Origin: an uncultured Sphingomonas sp.
GTDB lineage: Bacteria > Pseudomonadota > Alphaproteobacteria > Sphingomonadales > Sphingomonadaceae
Length of the DNA stretch: 16,079 nt
NCBI GenBank assembly: GCA_902806295.1
Contig: CADCWB010000063.1
Coordinates: 1 to 16,079 of the forward strand
Reading direction: 5' to 3'
Positions 1 to 5,998 of this stretch are shown in pieces. The notes beneath the pieces were generated by a model, which did no database searches, was not told the origin of the DNA, and worked only from the letters and a program-made list of their open reading frames with translations. The first letter of the stretch is position 1, and each line of letters begins with the position of its first letter. The translations under genes were made by a program, and so were the position numbers.

Positions 1-1
1 C

Positions 2-1570
2 TATCGGCCTGGCCCGATGGACAACATTCCGATGTTCGGCGACCGCAAGAACGGGCGCGCGGAGCTCGAATATCCCCACCCGCTGCTCCAGGGCATTTTG
101 GCCGAGACCTACGGCATCTTCGTCTACCAGGAGCAGGTAATGAAGGCGGCCCAAGTTCTGGCCGGCTATAGCCTCGGCGAAGCGGATTTGCTCCGCCGAG
201 CCATGGGCAAGAAGATTCAGGCGGAGATGGACGCCCAGCGCGCCCGATTCGTCGAGGGCTGCGCGGCCAACGACATCACGGAACGTAAGGCCAACGAGCT
301 GTTCGACCTCATCGACAAGTTCGCCGGCTACGGCTTCAACAAGTCGCACGCCGCCGCCTACGCGCTGATCACCTACCAGACGGCCTGGCTGAAGGCGCAT
401 CACCCGGCCGAGTTCTACGCCGCGTCGATGAGCTACGACATTCACCAGACGGACAAGCTCTGCCTGTTTGCAGATGACTTGCGCCGGCTGGGACTGGAGC
501 TGCTGCCCCCCGACGTAAACCGCAGCCGAGCCGACTTCAACGTGGAGGAGGGGAAGGTCCGCTATGCGCTCGGCGCGCTCAAGGGCGTGGGCGAGAAGGC
601 GATGGCCGACCTCGTGGTGGAGCGGGAAACCAATGGGCCGTTCAAAGGCCTCGACGATTTCTCCGAACGCATCGATCCCCGGGTACTCAATCGCCGACAG
701 CTGGAGAGCCTCGCCGCCGCAGGCGCTTTCGACGCGATGAATCCCGATCGGCCAACGGTGCATGCAGGCGCGGAGACGATCCTCGCCCATGCCGCTTCAG
801 CTTATGACCAGCGCTCGAGCGGGCAGGGCGGTCTGTTCGGCGGTGCCGGCGACAGCAGCGTCGCTCCGATCCGCTTACCGCGCGACGCTCGCTGGAGCCT
901 GTCGGAGCGGATGGCCGCCGAGCGCGAGGCCTTCGGCTTCTACTTCTCGGCGCACCCGGTCGATCATCACCGCCACCTGCTCGCCGTTCACAAGGTGCGG
1001 TCCTTCAGCGAGCTTGGCGCCGTTCCCTTGCCGACCGATGGCAGCCGTGCGGGAGCGACCATGGCCGGACTGGTTGAGGAGGCGCGGTGGCGCATCTCGC
1101 AGCGGGGCCGTCGCTTCCTGATGGCGCGACTGTCCGACTCCTCCGGGCAGTTCGACGCCACGGTGTTCGACGATGACGCTGCCGCCGCGGTCGAGGCGGC
1201 GGCCAAGGCCGGGCAATCCGGACTGCTGTCGGTCGAGCTCGACCGCAAGCCAGGCGAGGAGCAACCCCGGGTCACAATTCGCAAGTTCCAGCCGCTCGAG
1301 GAGCTTGCGAAGCGGAGCCGCCTAGAGACGATTATCCGCGTTGACGATCCCACCCAGGTGCCCGCCCTGGCGGCTGAGCTGGCCCGCGCCGAAGGCGGCG
1401 GCACCGGCCTCGTTCGCCTGATCACCCGCCTTGCCGACGGGCGCGAGGCCGTGCTGCTGCTAGGCAAGAATTATCTGCTCGACGCCGAACTGGTAGCCCG
1501 GCTGGAGCGGATCACAGGTGAGGGGACAGTGTCGATCGATGTCGCCGAACCCTTGCGCCTGGTCGGCTAA
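2..1570 (+). CDS. dnaE: DNA polymerase III alpha subunit, C-terminal part (5' end outside window)
   Basis: This is the catalytic subunit of the replicative DNA polymerase. The frame is open from base 2 and begins with YRPGPMDNIP, an internal motif of the PolIII-alpha polymerase core, so about half of the usual ~1150-residue protein lies upstream. The ATG at 17 is internal and not a start. In order one sees the rest of the polymerase/fingers region (FAGYGFNKSHAAAYALITYQ, near bases 322-381), a helix-hairpin-helix stretch (ALGALKGVGEKAM, near 568-606), a candidate beta-clamp-binding pentapeptide QGGLF (824-838) at the place where E. coli DnaE has its internal clamp motif, an OB-fold beginning near ATMAGLVEEARW (1057-1092), and the usual C-terminal domain. 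The stop is TAA at 1568-1570. The next gene, on the other strand, converges on it after 82 bp. The family call is very secure; choosing dnaE1 over the error-prone dnaE2 rests on the clamp motif and C-terminal domain. Confidence 0.95.
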   Translation, partial: YRPGPMDNIPMFGDRKNGRAELEYPHPLLQGILAETYGIFVYQEQVMKAAQVLAGYSLGEADLLRRAMGKKIQAEMDAQRARFVEGCAANDITERKANELFDLIDKFAGYGFNKSHAAAYALITYQTAWLKAHHPAEFYAASMSYDIHQTDKLCLFADDLRRLGLELLPPDVNRSRADFNVEEGKVRYALGALKGVGEKAMADLVVERETNGPFKGLDDFSERIDPRVLNRRQLESLAAAGAFDAMNPDRPTVHAGAETILAHAASAYDQRSSGQGGLFGGAGDSSVAPIRLPRDARWSLSERMAAEREAFGFYFSAHPVDHHRHLLAVHKVRSFSELGAVPLPTDGSRAGATMAGLVEEARWRISQRGRRFLMARLSDSSGQFDATVFDDDAAAAVEAAAKAGQSGLLSVELDRKPGEEQPRVTIRKFQPLEELAKRSRLETIIRVDDPTQVPALAAELARAEGGGTGLVRLITRLADGREAVLLLGKNYLLDAELVARLERITGEGTVSIDVAEPLRLVG

Positions 1571-1577
1571 CGAGAAA

Positions 1578-1600
1578 GGCGGAGCAAGCTTGCGCTCGCC
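1578..1600 (+). terminator. Possible terminator hairpin after dnaE
   Basis: Bases 1578-1581 (ggcg) and 1583-1585 (agc) can pair with gct at 1594-1596 and cgcc at 1597-1600. G1582 is bulged, and the loop is the AAGCTTGC stretch. It lies 8 bases after the dnaE stop, where a terminator is expected, but no T-run follows. It is either a factor-independent terminator of weak type or simply a transcript-end hairpin. Confidence 0.3.
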
Positions 1601-1637
1601 CCGCCTCCGTCAACCTCAGCCTTTTGGTAGAATTGCT

Positions 1638-1655
1638 TAAGCGCTAACGCGCTTA
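1638..1655. terminator. Perfect 7-bp inverted repeat between convergent genes
   Basis: TAAGCGC (1638-1644) is the exact reverse complement of GCGCTTA (1649-1655), with a four-base loop TAAC. The right arm contains the stop codon of the hemerythrin-like gene on the minus strand. Placed between two converging genes, it could end transcripts from either side. Neither side has a clear T-run, so the terminator role is inferred from position. Confidence 0.35.
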
Positions 1656-2306
1656 GAGCATCTTCATGCCTTCCTTGTTCATCAGGCCGGTAATCTTTTT
1701 GTTCTGCTCTTCACTGAGACCTTCCTTGAAGCGCGGATAAACCTGCTCTTCTTCCATGCGGGCATGCTGCTCGATCAGGTCGCGGAATTCACGCACCCGC
1801 ACCAGGAACTCGGGGCTGTCCTTGGGCATGTTTTCAAGCTCGTAGAGGAAGGTCTTCACATAGCCATGCTCATGCTCGAGATGGTCGGCGTCGACCGTCT
1901 CATTCGCCTGACGCAGGGCGGGATAGACCACTTGCTCTTCCTGATGCGCATGCTTGTTCAGCGCATAATGGATGGTCTTCACCAGCGAGGCACGCTTGGC
2001 GGTTTCGTCGTCGTCGGTGGCGAGCAGCAGGTCGAACTTGGCCAGCGTCGCTTTGTGCTCGATCTTCAGGATCTCGTCCCACTGACCGCCGGCCATTGCT
2101 GATTCGGACTGTTGCATCAGGAACTTGCGCGCCCAGTTCGCGCCGATGCCGATCACGGCTCCGGCTGCAAGGGCGCCGAGCAGCGGCCCGGCGTTGTTGC
2201 CTGAGGCGAAGTCAAACGCGCTCTTCTCGCCCGTCCGCGTGGTCTTGCGTTCGCGGCGCTCATTCGTTGAGCGAGTGCGGTCACGGTTGTCGGTGCGCGT
2301 AGCCAT
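1653..2306 (-). CDS. Membrane-anchored hemerythrin HHE-domain protein
   Basis: Hemerythrin-like HHE proteins bind a di-iron or similar metal centre in a four-helix bundle and bind or sense O2, NO or iron. The ATG at 2306 is chosen because AGGAGA (2314-2319) lies seven bases upstream, giving 217 residues; a longer frame starting at 2342 lacks such a site and would overlap the promoter. Residues 1-36 are charged and disordered (many R/T/N). Residues 39-59 form a Gly/Ala-rich hydrophobic segment (PLLGALAAGAVIGIGANWA) that could be one membrane helix. Residues ~75-195 are the HHE domain, with H84 and two HxxxE motifs (H119/E123 and H181/E185), each followed by a conserved Y-P, plus H142, H145 and H147 on the third helix. 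The gene stands alone behind an EcfG-type promoter. Its precise ligand is unknown. Confidence 0.88.
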   Translation of the reverse strand: MATRTDNRDRTRSTNERRERKTTRTGEKSAFDFASGNNAGPLLGALAAGAVIGIGANWARKFLMQQSESAMAGGQWDEILKIEHKATLAKFDLLLATDDDETAKRASLVKTIHYALNKHAHQEEQVVYPALRQANETVDADHLEHEHGYVKTFLYELENMPKDSPEFLVRVREFRDLIEQHARMEEEQVYPRFKEGLSEEQNKKITGLMNKEGMKML

Positions 2307-2340
2307 ATTTGTCTCTCCTGTCGGAAGGTGTTGGCGGTCC

Positions 2341-2366
2341 AACGGACAGGCAGGCAGCGGCGTTCC
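2341..2366 (-). promoter_or_regulatory. EcfG (general stress sigma) promoter for hemerythrin gene
   Basis: Read on the minus strand the sequence is GGAAC (2366-2362), a 17-base spacer, then CGTT (2344-2341). This matches exactly the GGAAC-N16/17-CGTT consensus known for EcfG-type extracytoplasmic sigma factors of alphaproteobacteria. It starts 20 bp after the mtgA stop codon and would give a leader of roughly 25-30 bases before the ATG at 2306. Position and exact match make it convincing, though no expression data were available. Confidence 0.75.
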
Positions 2367-2385
2367 TGTTGCGAGCGGTTAGCAG

Positions 2386-3378
2386 CTAGAGGCTGTTCGC
2401 CTCGGGTGTGACCAGTTCTTCTGGAACCGGCGGCTCCTCAAGCGGCTGCGGCTCTGGCGCTGGTTCTTCCGCAGCTGCCGGTGGCGGTTGCTCGTCCAAT
2501 GGAGCGGGCGCCTCCGGCAGCTCGCGGACGACCTCCTCCACCGGCGGAAGCGGCCGGGCACTTTCATATTCCTCGCCGGGCAGCTTGGCCGGCTTGCGGC
2601 TTGGCGGCGGGGCCTTGTTGGCAGGAGCGGTGGCGCCGCGGTAGACGCAGGCGTCCAGCCGGTCCCGTGCCACCACGCCGATGCGGGCGCTAATCGAATC
2701 GCCGTAGCGGCGAGTGAAGCCCTTGGGCGACTTGGCGCCCCGCTCCTTGGGCAAGGGCAGCACGGCGGCGATCCTTGCCGCTTCCTGCCGGGTCATCGCA
2801 CTGGCGTCATGAGCATAATAGCGCTGGGCGCCGGCATTCACGCCATAGGTGCCGATGCCGGTCTCCGCGACATTGAGGTAGACCTCCATGATCCGGCGCT
2901 TGCTCCAAATCTGTTCGGCCAGCAGCGTGAACCAGGCTTCGAACCCCTTGCGAACGTAACCGCCTCCTTGCCACAGGAAGACGTTCTTCGCCGTCTGCTG
3001 GCTGATGGTGGAACCGCCGCGAATGCGCCCGCCCGAGGCGTTGCGCTTCATCGCATCCTCGATCGCCTCGAAGTCGAACCCGGAGTGCTGGCAGTATTTG
3101 CTGTCCTCCGCCGCGATTGCCGCCCGGACCATATCCCGGTCGATCCGGTCGAGGCTCATCCAGTCGCGGTTGGCTCCGCGCCCCGCGACCAGATCGCCCA
3201 CCATGGTGACGGTAAGCGGCGGGTTGATGAAGCGGTACGCGACCACCCACAATGTCGAAAGAATCAGGAAGGCGAGGACCAGCTTGAGCAGGAACAGCAG
3301 CACCCGCGCCGGCAGCGATCGACGGGACACACGCTTGCGCTTGTAGGCGGGAACTGCGGGGGAAGAGCGACGAGCCAC
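2386..3378 (-). CDS. mtgA: Monofunctional peptidoglycan glycosyltransferase with Pro/Glu-rich C-terminal tail
   Basis: This GT51 enzyme polymerises glycan strands from lipid II at the periplasmic face of the inner membrane. An in-frame TAG at 3388-3390 fixes the N-terminus to TTG 3381 or GTG 3378; GTG is preferred (330 residues). No clear Shine-Dalgarno site is visible. Residues 1-25 are basic, 26-48 a transmembrane anchor, and ~55-245 the GT51 domain. Motif I is AAEDSKYCQHSGFDF with the catalytic Glu at E91. Motif II is GGSTISQQ (121-128), followed by KNVFLW, and the second active-site Glu lies in KRRIMEVYLN (E165). No transpeptidase domain follows, as expected for MtgA and unlike class A PBPs. 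Residues ~250-330 form an extra tail of alternating Pro, Glu and Ala, absent from the ~240-residue E. coli enzyme. The tail would extend into the periplasm. Confidence 0.92.
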   Translation of the reverse strand: MARRSSPAVPAYKRKRVSRRSLPARVLLFLLKLVLAFLILSTLWVVAYRFINPPLTVTMVGDLVAGRGANRDWMSLDRIDRDMVRAAIAAEDSKYCQHSGFDFEAIEDAMKRNASGGRIRGGSTISQQTAKNVFLWQGGGYVRKGFEAWFTLLAEQIWSKRRIMEVYLNVAETGIGTYGVNAGAQRYYAHDASAMTRQEAARIAAVLPLPKERGAKSPKGFTRRYGDSISARIGVVARDRLDACVYRGATAPANKAPPPSRKPAKLPGEEYESARPLPPVEEVVRELPEAPAPLDEQPPPAAAEEPAPEPQPLEEPPVPEELVTPEANSL

Positions 3379-3449
3379 CAAGCGGCGCTAGCGGGCGGCC
3401 ACGAACCTGTCGAGCGGTGGGCGACGCTGCCCAGCGAAGCTCAAATTCG

Positions 3450-3662
3450 TTAGTCCTGAGACTGGCCTAGTCGCGCGGCGCTGCGGTCATAGCTCTCGGC
3501 CATCGACCGGAGAACCTCCGACGCCTGCCTGTCCGAAACTCCAGCCGCGAGGCGGCGGCATCGCGCGGCTTGGCCGGCCAACGTCGCGGCGTCCGCCGGG
3601 CCGCTCTCGCTTATCTGTGGTTGGGGGTTAGTAGCCACGAAGTCACTCAACCTGCAGTTCAC
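3450..3662 (-). CDS. Small protein of unknown function (70 aa)
   Basis: No named family is recognised with certainty. The frame runs from GTG 3662 to TAA 3450. The N-terminal third is polar and low in structure. Residues ~27-65 look like two amphipathic helices rich in Ala, Arg and Glu (AARCRRLAAGVSDRQASEVL, then RSMAESYDRSAARL). Short proteins with this 'R..A....D......L...A..Y...A' pattern are common, usually orphan, in sphingomonads and other alphaproteobacteria, which supports a real gene. GTG 3638 is an alternative start. It lies in the same direction as its neighbours, with 71 bp before mtgA and 94 bp after the stress-protein gene. No function is proposed. Confidence 0.6.
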   Translation of the reverse strand: MNCRLSDFVATNPQPQISESGPADAATLAGQAARCRRLAAGVSDRQASEVLRSMAESYDRSAARLGQSQD

Positions 3663-3736
3663 TTGAATAAAGCACCGAACACTAAAATGCCTGATGCTCT
3701 GTCGGGTTCCCGACTCTGCGCGAGAGCCGCGAACTG

Positions 3737-3752
3737 TGTTGCTGGTGCAACA
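3737..3752. terminator. Short hairpin downstream of the general stress gene
   Basis: TGTTGC (3737-3742) pairs perfectly with GCAACA (3747-3752) around loop TGGT. It sits 4 bases beyond the stop codon of the minus-strand GSP26 gene. There is no T-run, so a terminator role is only suggested by position. A second small stem (GTCGG/CCGAC) lies around 3700-3713. The remaining bases up to 3663 show nothing else. Confidence 0.3.
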
Positions 3753-3756
3753 GCTC

Positions 3757-4278
3757 TTAGAGCGCCACCTCGGCTTGGTTCGCGCGCTGATGATCCTTGC
3801 CCGGGTCTCGCCCGATCATCCGCAAGGCCGCGGCGACCAGCGTTGCACCAGCTTCCGATTTCCAGATTTCCGCATTGCTGGTGTCGAACCGGACTAACTG
3901 CAGGTCGGGATCTTCCTTCCCTTCCTTGTACCAGCTGGCGACGAACGGATTCCACAGCTTCTCGACCAAGGCGCGATCCTCGATCGGCTCCAGCGTGCCG
4001 TGGATGTGGGCGAAAAGATCATGCCCCTTCGAGACATAGGTTGCGACTGCCCGGTTGTTCTGGGCCAGACCCTTCACCAGCGCCTCGGATTTGGCACCGA
4101 AGAAGTAGATGGTGCCGCCATCCTTCTTGTCGGCACCGTCGGGCGCGTCGACCTGCGCGGTCCAGGGGCGGGTGCGGCTATCCTCGACGCCTTGCAGACC
4201 TATCATGACAAACGGAGAGCTCGCTAGCTCCTTCCAGAACAGCTCCTTCAGTTCCTGTTCGCGCTCCGCGTCCGCCAT
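3757..4278 (-). CDS. General stress protein 26-type PNPOx-fold protein
   Basis: This family is related to pyridoxamine 5'-phosphate oxidases: split-barrel proteins that bind FMN or related flavins and are typically induced in the general stress response. No reaction is established for this subgroup. The 173-residue product begins at ATG 4278 with GGAGAG just upstream. The barrel runs over residues ~15-150. Recognisable parts are the strand SPFVMIGL, GGTIYFFGAKSEALVKGLAQ, VATYVSKGHDLFAHIHGTLE and a conserved aromatic segment LWNPFVASWYKEGKEDPD, then LVRFDTSNAEIWKSE. The C-terminus is a short charged tail. It is transcribed alone from an exact EcfG-type promoter located between it and the preceding NYN gene, which fits the family's stress role. 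Confidence 0.88.
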   Translation of the reverse strand: MADAEREQELKELFWKELASSPFVMIGLQGVEDSRTRPWTAQVDAPDGADKKDGGTIYFFGAKSEALVKGLAQNNRAVATYVSKGHDLFAHIHGTLEPIEDRALVEKLWNPFVASWYKEGKEDPDLQLVRFDTSNAEIWKSEAGATLVAAALRMIGRDPGKDHQRANQAEVAL

Positions 4279-4310
4279 GATTCTCTCCGTCGATATGGGT
4301 TTCAGAACCG

Positions 4311-4335
4311 AACGGTGAAGGGCAGGGGAGGTTCC
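4311..4335 (-). promoter_or_regulatory. EcfG (general stress sigma) promoter for GSP26 gene
   Basis: On the minus strand the sequence reads GGAAC (4335-4331), 16 bases, then CGTT (4314-4311). This is an exact match to the EcfG consensus with the other permitted spacer length. It begins 6 bp past the stop codon of the NYN gene and predicts a leader of about 25-30 bases ahead of ATG 4278. It separates the GSP26 gene transcriptionally from the bicarbonate operon. Confidence 0.78.
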
Positions 4336-4340
4336 CTCGC

Positions 4341-5051
4341 CTAGCGCAGGCGCTTGGCAAGTAGCCCGGCGCCCGATGTCTCCTTGACATCGAACTCCGG
4401 AAGAGACCTGATGAGGTCGGACAAGCTTCGGAAGCCATAGTTGCGAACCGAGAAGCTGGAGACCTGCTTGGCTCTTTGTCCAATCTCGCCAAGGGAAGCA
4501 TAGCCGTCAGCGTTCCGCTTCGAAGCTTTCCAAGCTTCTCCTAGAAGAATGATAAGCTGCGGATCGACCTCTCCGTCCGCTGCCGGTTCCTGTGTTGCCT
4601 CGTGTTCGCTGATTGTTTCGGGCGGGCGATCGAGATGGATAAAGCGGTGGCAAGCATTCTGAAAACTGATCGGCGCCTTCTGCGTGCCAAAGCCATAGAC
4701 GATTATCCCATTCTCCCGAATGCGTTGAACGAGCGGTAGGAAATCGCTGTCGCTCGACATTATCCCGAAGCCTTGCACTCGTTCGCGGTGAAGCAGGTCC
4801 ATGGCGTCGATAACCATGCGCATGTCGGTGGCGCTTTTGCCTTTCACGACATCGAATTGCTGAACCGGCAAGATGGAATGCTCCATCGTGAGGTTGCCCC
4901 AGCCTTTCAGCGCTGGCTTCTGCCAATTGCCGTAGGCCCGCCGAATGTTGATGGTGCCGAGCTCGCCGAGCACCAGCAGTACTTCGTCGAGGTGGTCGGG
5001 CGAAGCATTGTCGGCGTCGATCAGCAGCGCGATGTTCGGCTCATCGCTCAT
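4341..5051 (-). CDS. NYN-domain (PIN-like) ribonuclease-type protein with C-terminal LOTUS/OST-HTH-like domain
   Basis: NYN domains (DUF88/LabA-like) have a PIN-type nuclease fold and are thought to cleave RNA with a divalent metal held by acidic residues. The 236-residue product shows the acidic set of the family: D12 and D14 in LLIDADN, D76 in GKSATDMRMVIDAMD, and D101/D103 in GIMSSDSDFLPLVQRIRENG. After a Glu-rich linker (~145-163), residues ~164-234 resemble a winged-helix OST-HTH/LOTUS RNA-binding domain (YASLGEIGQRAKQ ... YGFRSLSDLIRSLPEFDV). Its ATG overlaps the stop of the carbonic anhydrase gene in the four bases ATGA (5048-5051), so translation is likely coupled. It is the last gene of the sbtA operon. 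The target RNA and the reason for this location are unknown. Confidence 0.88.
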   Translation of the reverse strand: MSDEPNIALLIDADNASPDHLDEVLLVLGELGTINIRRAYGNWQKPALKGWGNLTMEHSILPVQQFDVVKGKSATDMRMVIDAMDLLHRERVQGFGIMSSDSDFLPLVQRIRENGIIVYGFGTQKAPISFQNACHRFIHLDRPPETISEHEATQEPAADGEVDPQLIILLGEAWKASKRNADGYASLGEIGQRAKQVSSFSVRNYGFRSLSDLIRSLPEFDVKETSGAGLLAKRLR

Positions 5052-5683
5052 GAGGCGGCCGCACCCTCGGCAATCTCGCGGAACGTCCCGGCTTGCTCAT
5101 CGAGCTCCCACAGGCGCCCGTCGGCAATCGCGAAGTAACAGCCGTAAAGCTTCAGGGTGCCTGCACCTTCGCGTTCGGCCACGAACGGGAAGCTCCGCAA
5201 GTTATCGAGGCTGGTGCGAATGCCTTCGAGCTCCAGCGCCCGTTGGGGATCCTCGGCGCCGCTGGCCCTCACCCGCTCCAGCGCGGGATCGAGCAGCGCG
5301 ATCCAGCGATCGATAAAGGTCCGGTCGGGATCGCCGTGACCACCCAGCGCGGCGCTGATCCCGCCGCAGGCGCCATGCCCCATTACCACGATGTGTCGCA
5401 CGTTCAGCTTGGTCACGGCAAACTCAAGCGCCGCACTGACGCCATGCAGGCCGCCGCCCTGCTCGTAGGTCGGCACCAGGTTGGCAACGTTGCGCAGGAT
5501 GAAGGCTTGGCCGGGCTCGGTGTCGAAGATGGTCGCTGGATCGACCCGGCTGTCGCAGCAGCCGATGATCATCACGGGCGGCGCCTGGCCGGTGGCGAGC
5601 GACGCCCAGCGCCGGCGCTCCGCCTCGTAACGGCCGGAACGGAAGCGATCATAACCATGCAGCAAGGCGCGAAACTCAGGCAC
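5048..5683 (-). CDS. Beta-class carbonic anhydrase
   Basis: This zinc enzyme interconverts CO2 and bicarbonate. The GTG at 5683 is chosen as start: it overlaps the stop of the PII-like gene as TAGTG, has GGAG about ten bases upstream, and gives a normal 211-residue enzyme. The frame stays open 41 codons further upstream, but that extension is Arg-rich and lies wholly within the PII-like gene. Residues C42, D44 and R46 (motif CCDSR) and H103/C106 (GHGACGG) supply the Zn ligands and the Asp-Arg dyad of beta enzymes. ILRNVANLVP and AALEFAVTKLNVRHIVVMGH are further family hallmarks. It is cytoplasmic, with no signal peptide. Lying between a bicarbonate permease/PII pair and a NYN gene, it probably equilibrates imported bicarbonate with CO2. 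Confidence 0.95.
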   Translation of the reverse strand: MPEFRALLHGYDRFRSGRYEAERRRWASLATGQAPPVMIIGCCDSRVDPATIFDTEPGQAFILRNVANLVPTYEQGGGLHGVSAALEFAVTKLNVRHIVVMGHGACGGISAALGGHGDPDRTFIDRWIALLDPALERVRASGAEDPQRALELEGIRTSLDNLRSFPFVAEREGAGTLKLYGCYFAIADGRLWELDEQAGTFREIAEGAAAS

Positions 5684-5991
5684 TAGAAGCGATCTCCGCG
5701 GACAACTTCGACATCGGTAATGGCCAGCAGCAGCCGATGGCTGGTGAGCAGGGGGGCGATCGCCTGCACCAGGGCGTCGGCGCGTTCGGCCGACGCGATG
5801 GACCACAGCAGTTGCTTAGTCTCCGCCCCGGTCAGCCGCTCCTCGCTCCACTGCCCGGTTCTCCCGCTGCCCGACAAAGCGGGCACCACGGTATGGCCGT
5901 GGATCCCGGCTTCGGCGAGCGCGGCCACCACCCGCGGCATCAGCGGACCGTCGGCGAGTATCTCGATCTTCTTGCGGGTAACGGTCTGCAT
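5683..5991 (-). CDS. PII-like protein, SbtB-type partner of the bicarbonate permease
   Basis: PII-like SbtB proteins are small trimeric ferredoxin-fold proteins that bind adenine nucleotides and control SbtA. The 102-residue product begins at ATG 5991, seven bases after the sbtA stop. The start of the fold (KKIEILADGPLMPRVVAALA), the residues preceding and forming the T-loop (GIHGHTVVPALSGSGRTGQW, 29-48), and the final strand (RLLLAITDVEVV) fit the family. No Cys pair occurs at the C-terminus, unlike the redox-loop form of cyanobacterial SbtB. The gene order permease-PII-like-carbonic anhydrase supports the assignment more than sequence alone. It could instead be a related PII-like type (CPII), and its effector is not predictable here. 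Confidence 0.82.
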   Translation of the reverse strand: MQTVTRKKIEILADGPLMPRVVAALAEAGIHGHTVVPALSGSGRTGQWSEERLTGAETKQLLWSIASAERADALVQAIAPLLTSHRLLLAITDVEVVRGDRF

Positions 5992-5998
5992 AGCGGGG

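Noticed and set aside
2488..3453. 321-codon plus-strand frame opposite mtgA
   Set aside because: mtgA has complete GT51 motifs on the minus strand; the plus frame is an antisense shadow without domain features.
3669..3715. GTTCC on the plus strand as part of an EcfG site for the 70-residue gene
   Set aside because: The nearest AACG-like partner is about 24 bases away, far from the allowed 16-17.
5684..5806. 41-codon N-terminal extension of the carbonic anhydrase
   Set aside because: It lies wholly within the PII-like gene, is Arg/Pro-rich without structure, and the GTG at 5683 with GGAG upstream gives a normal-length enzyme.
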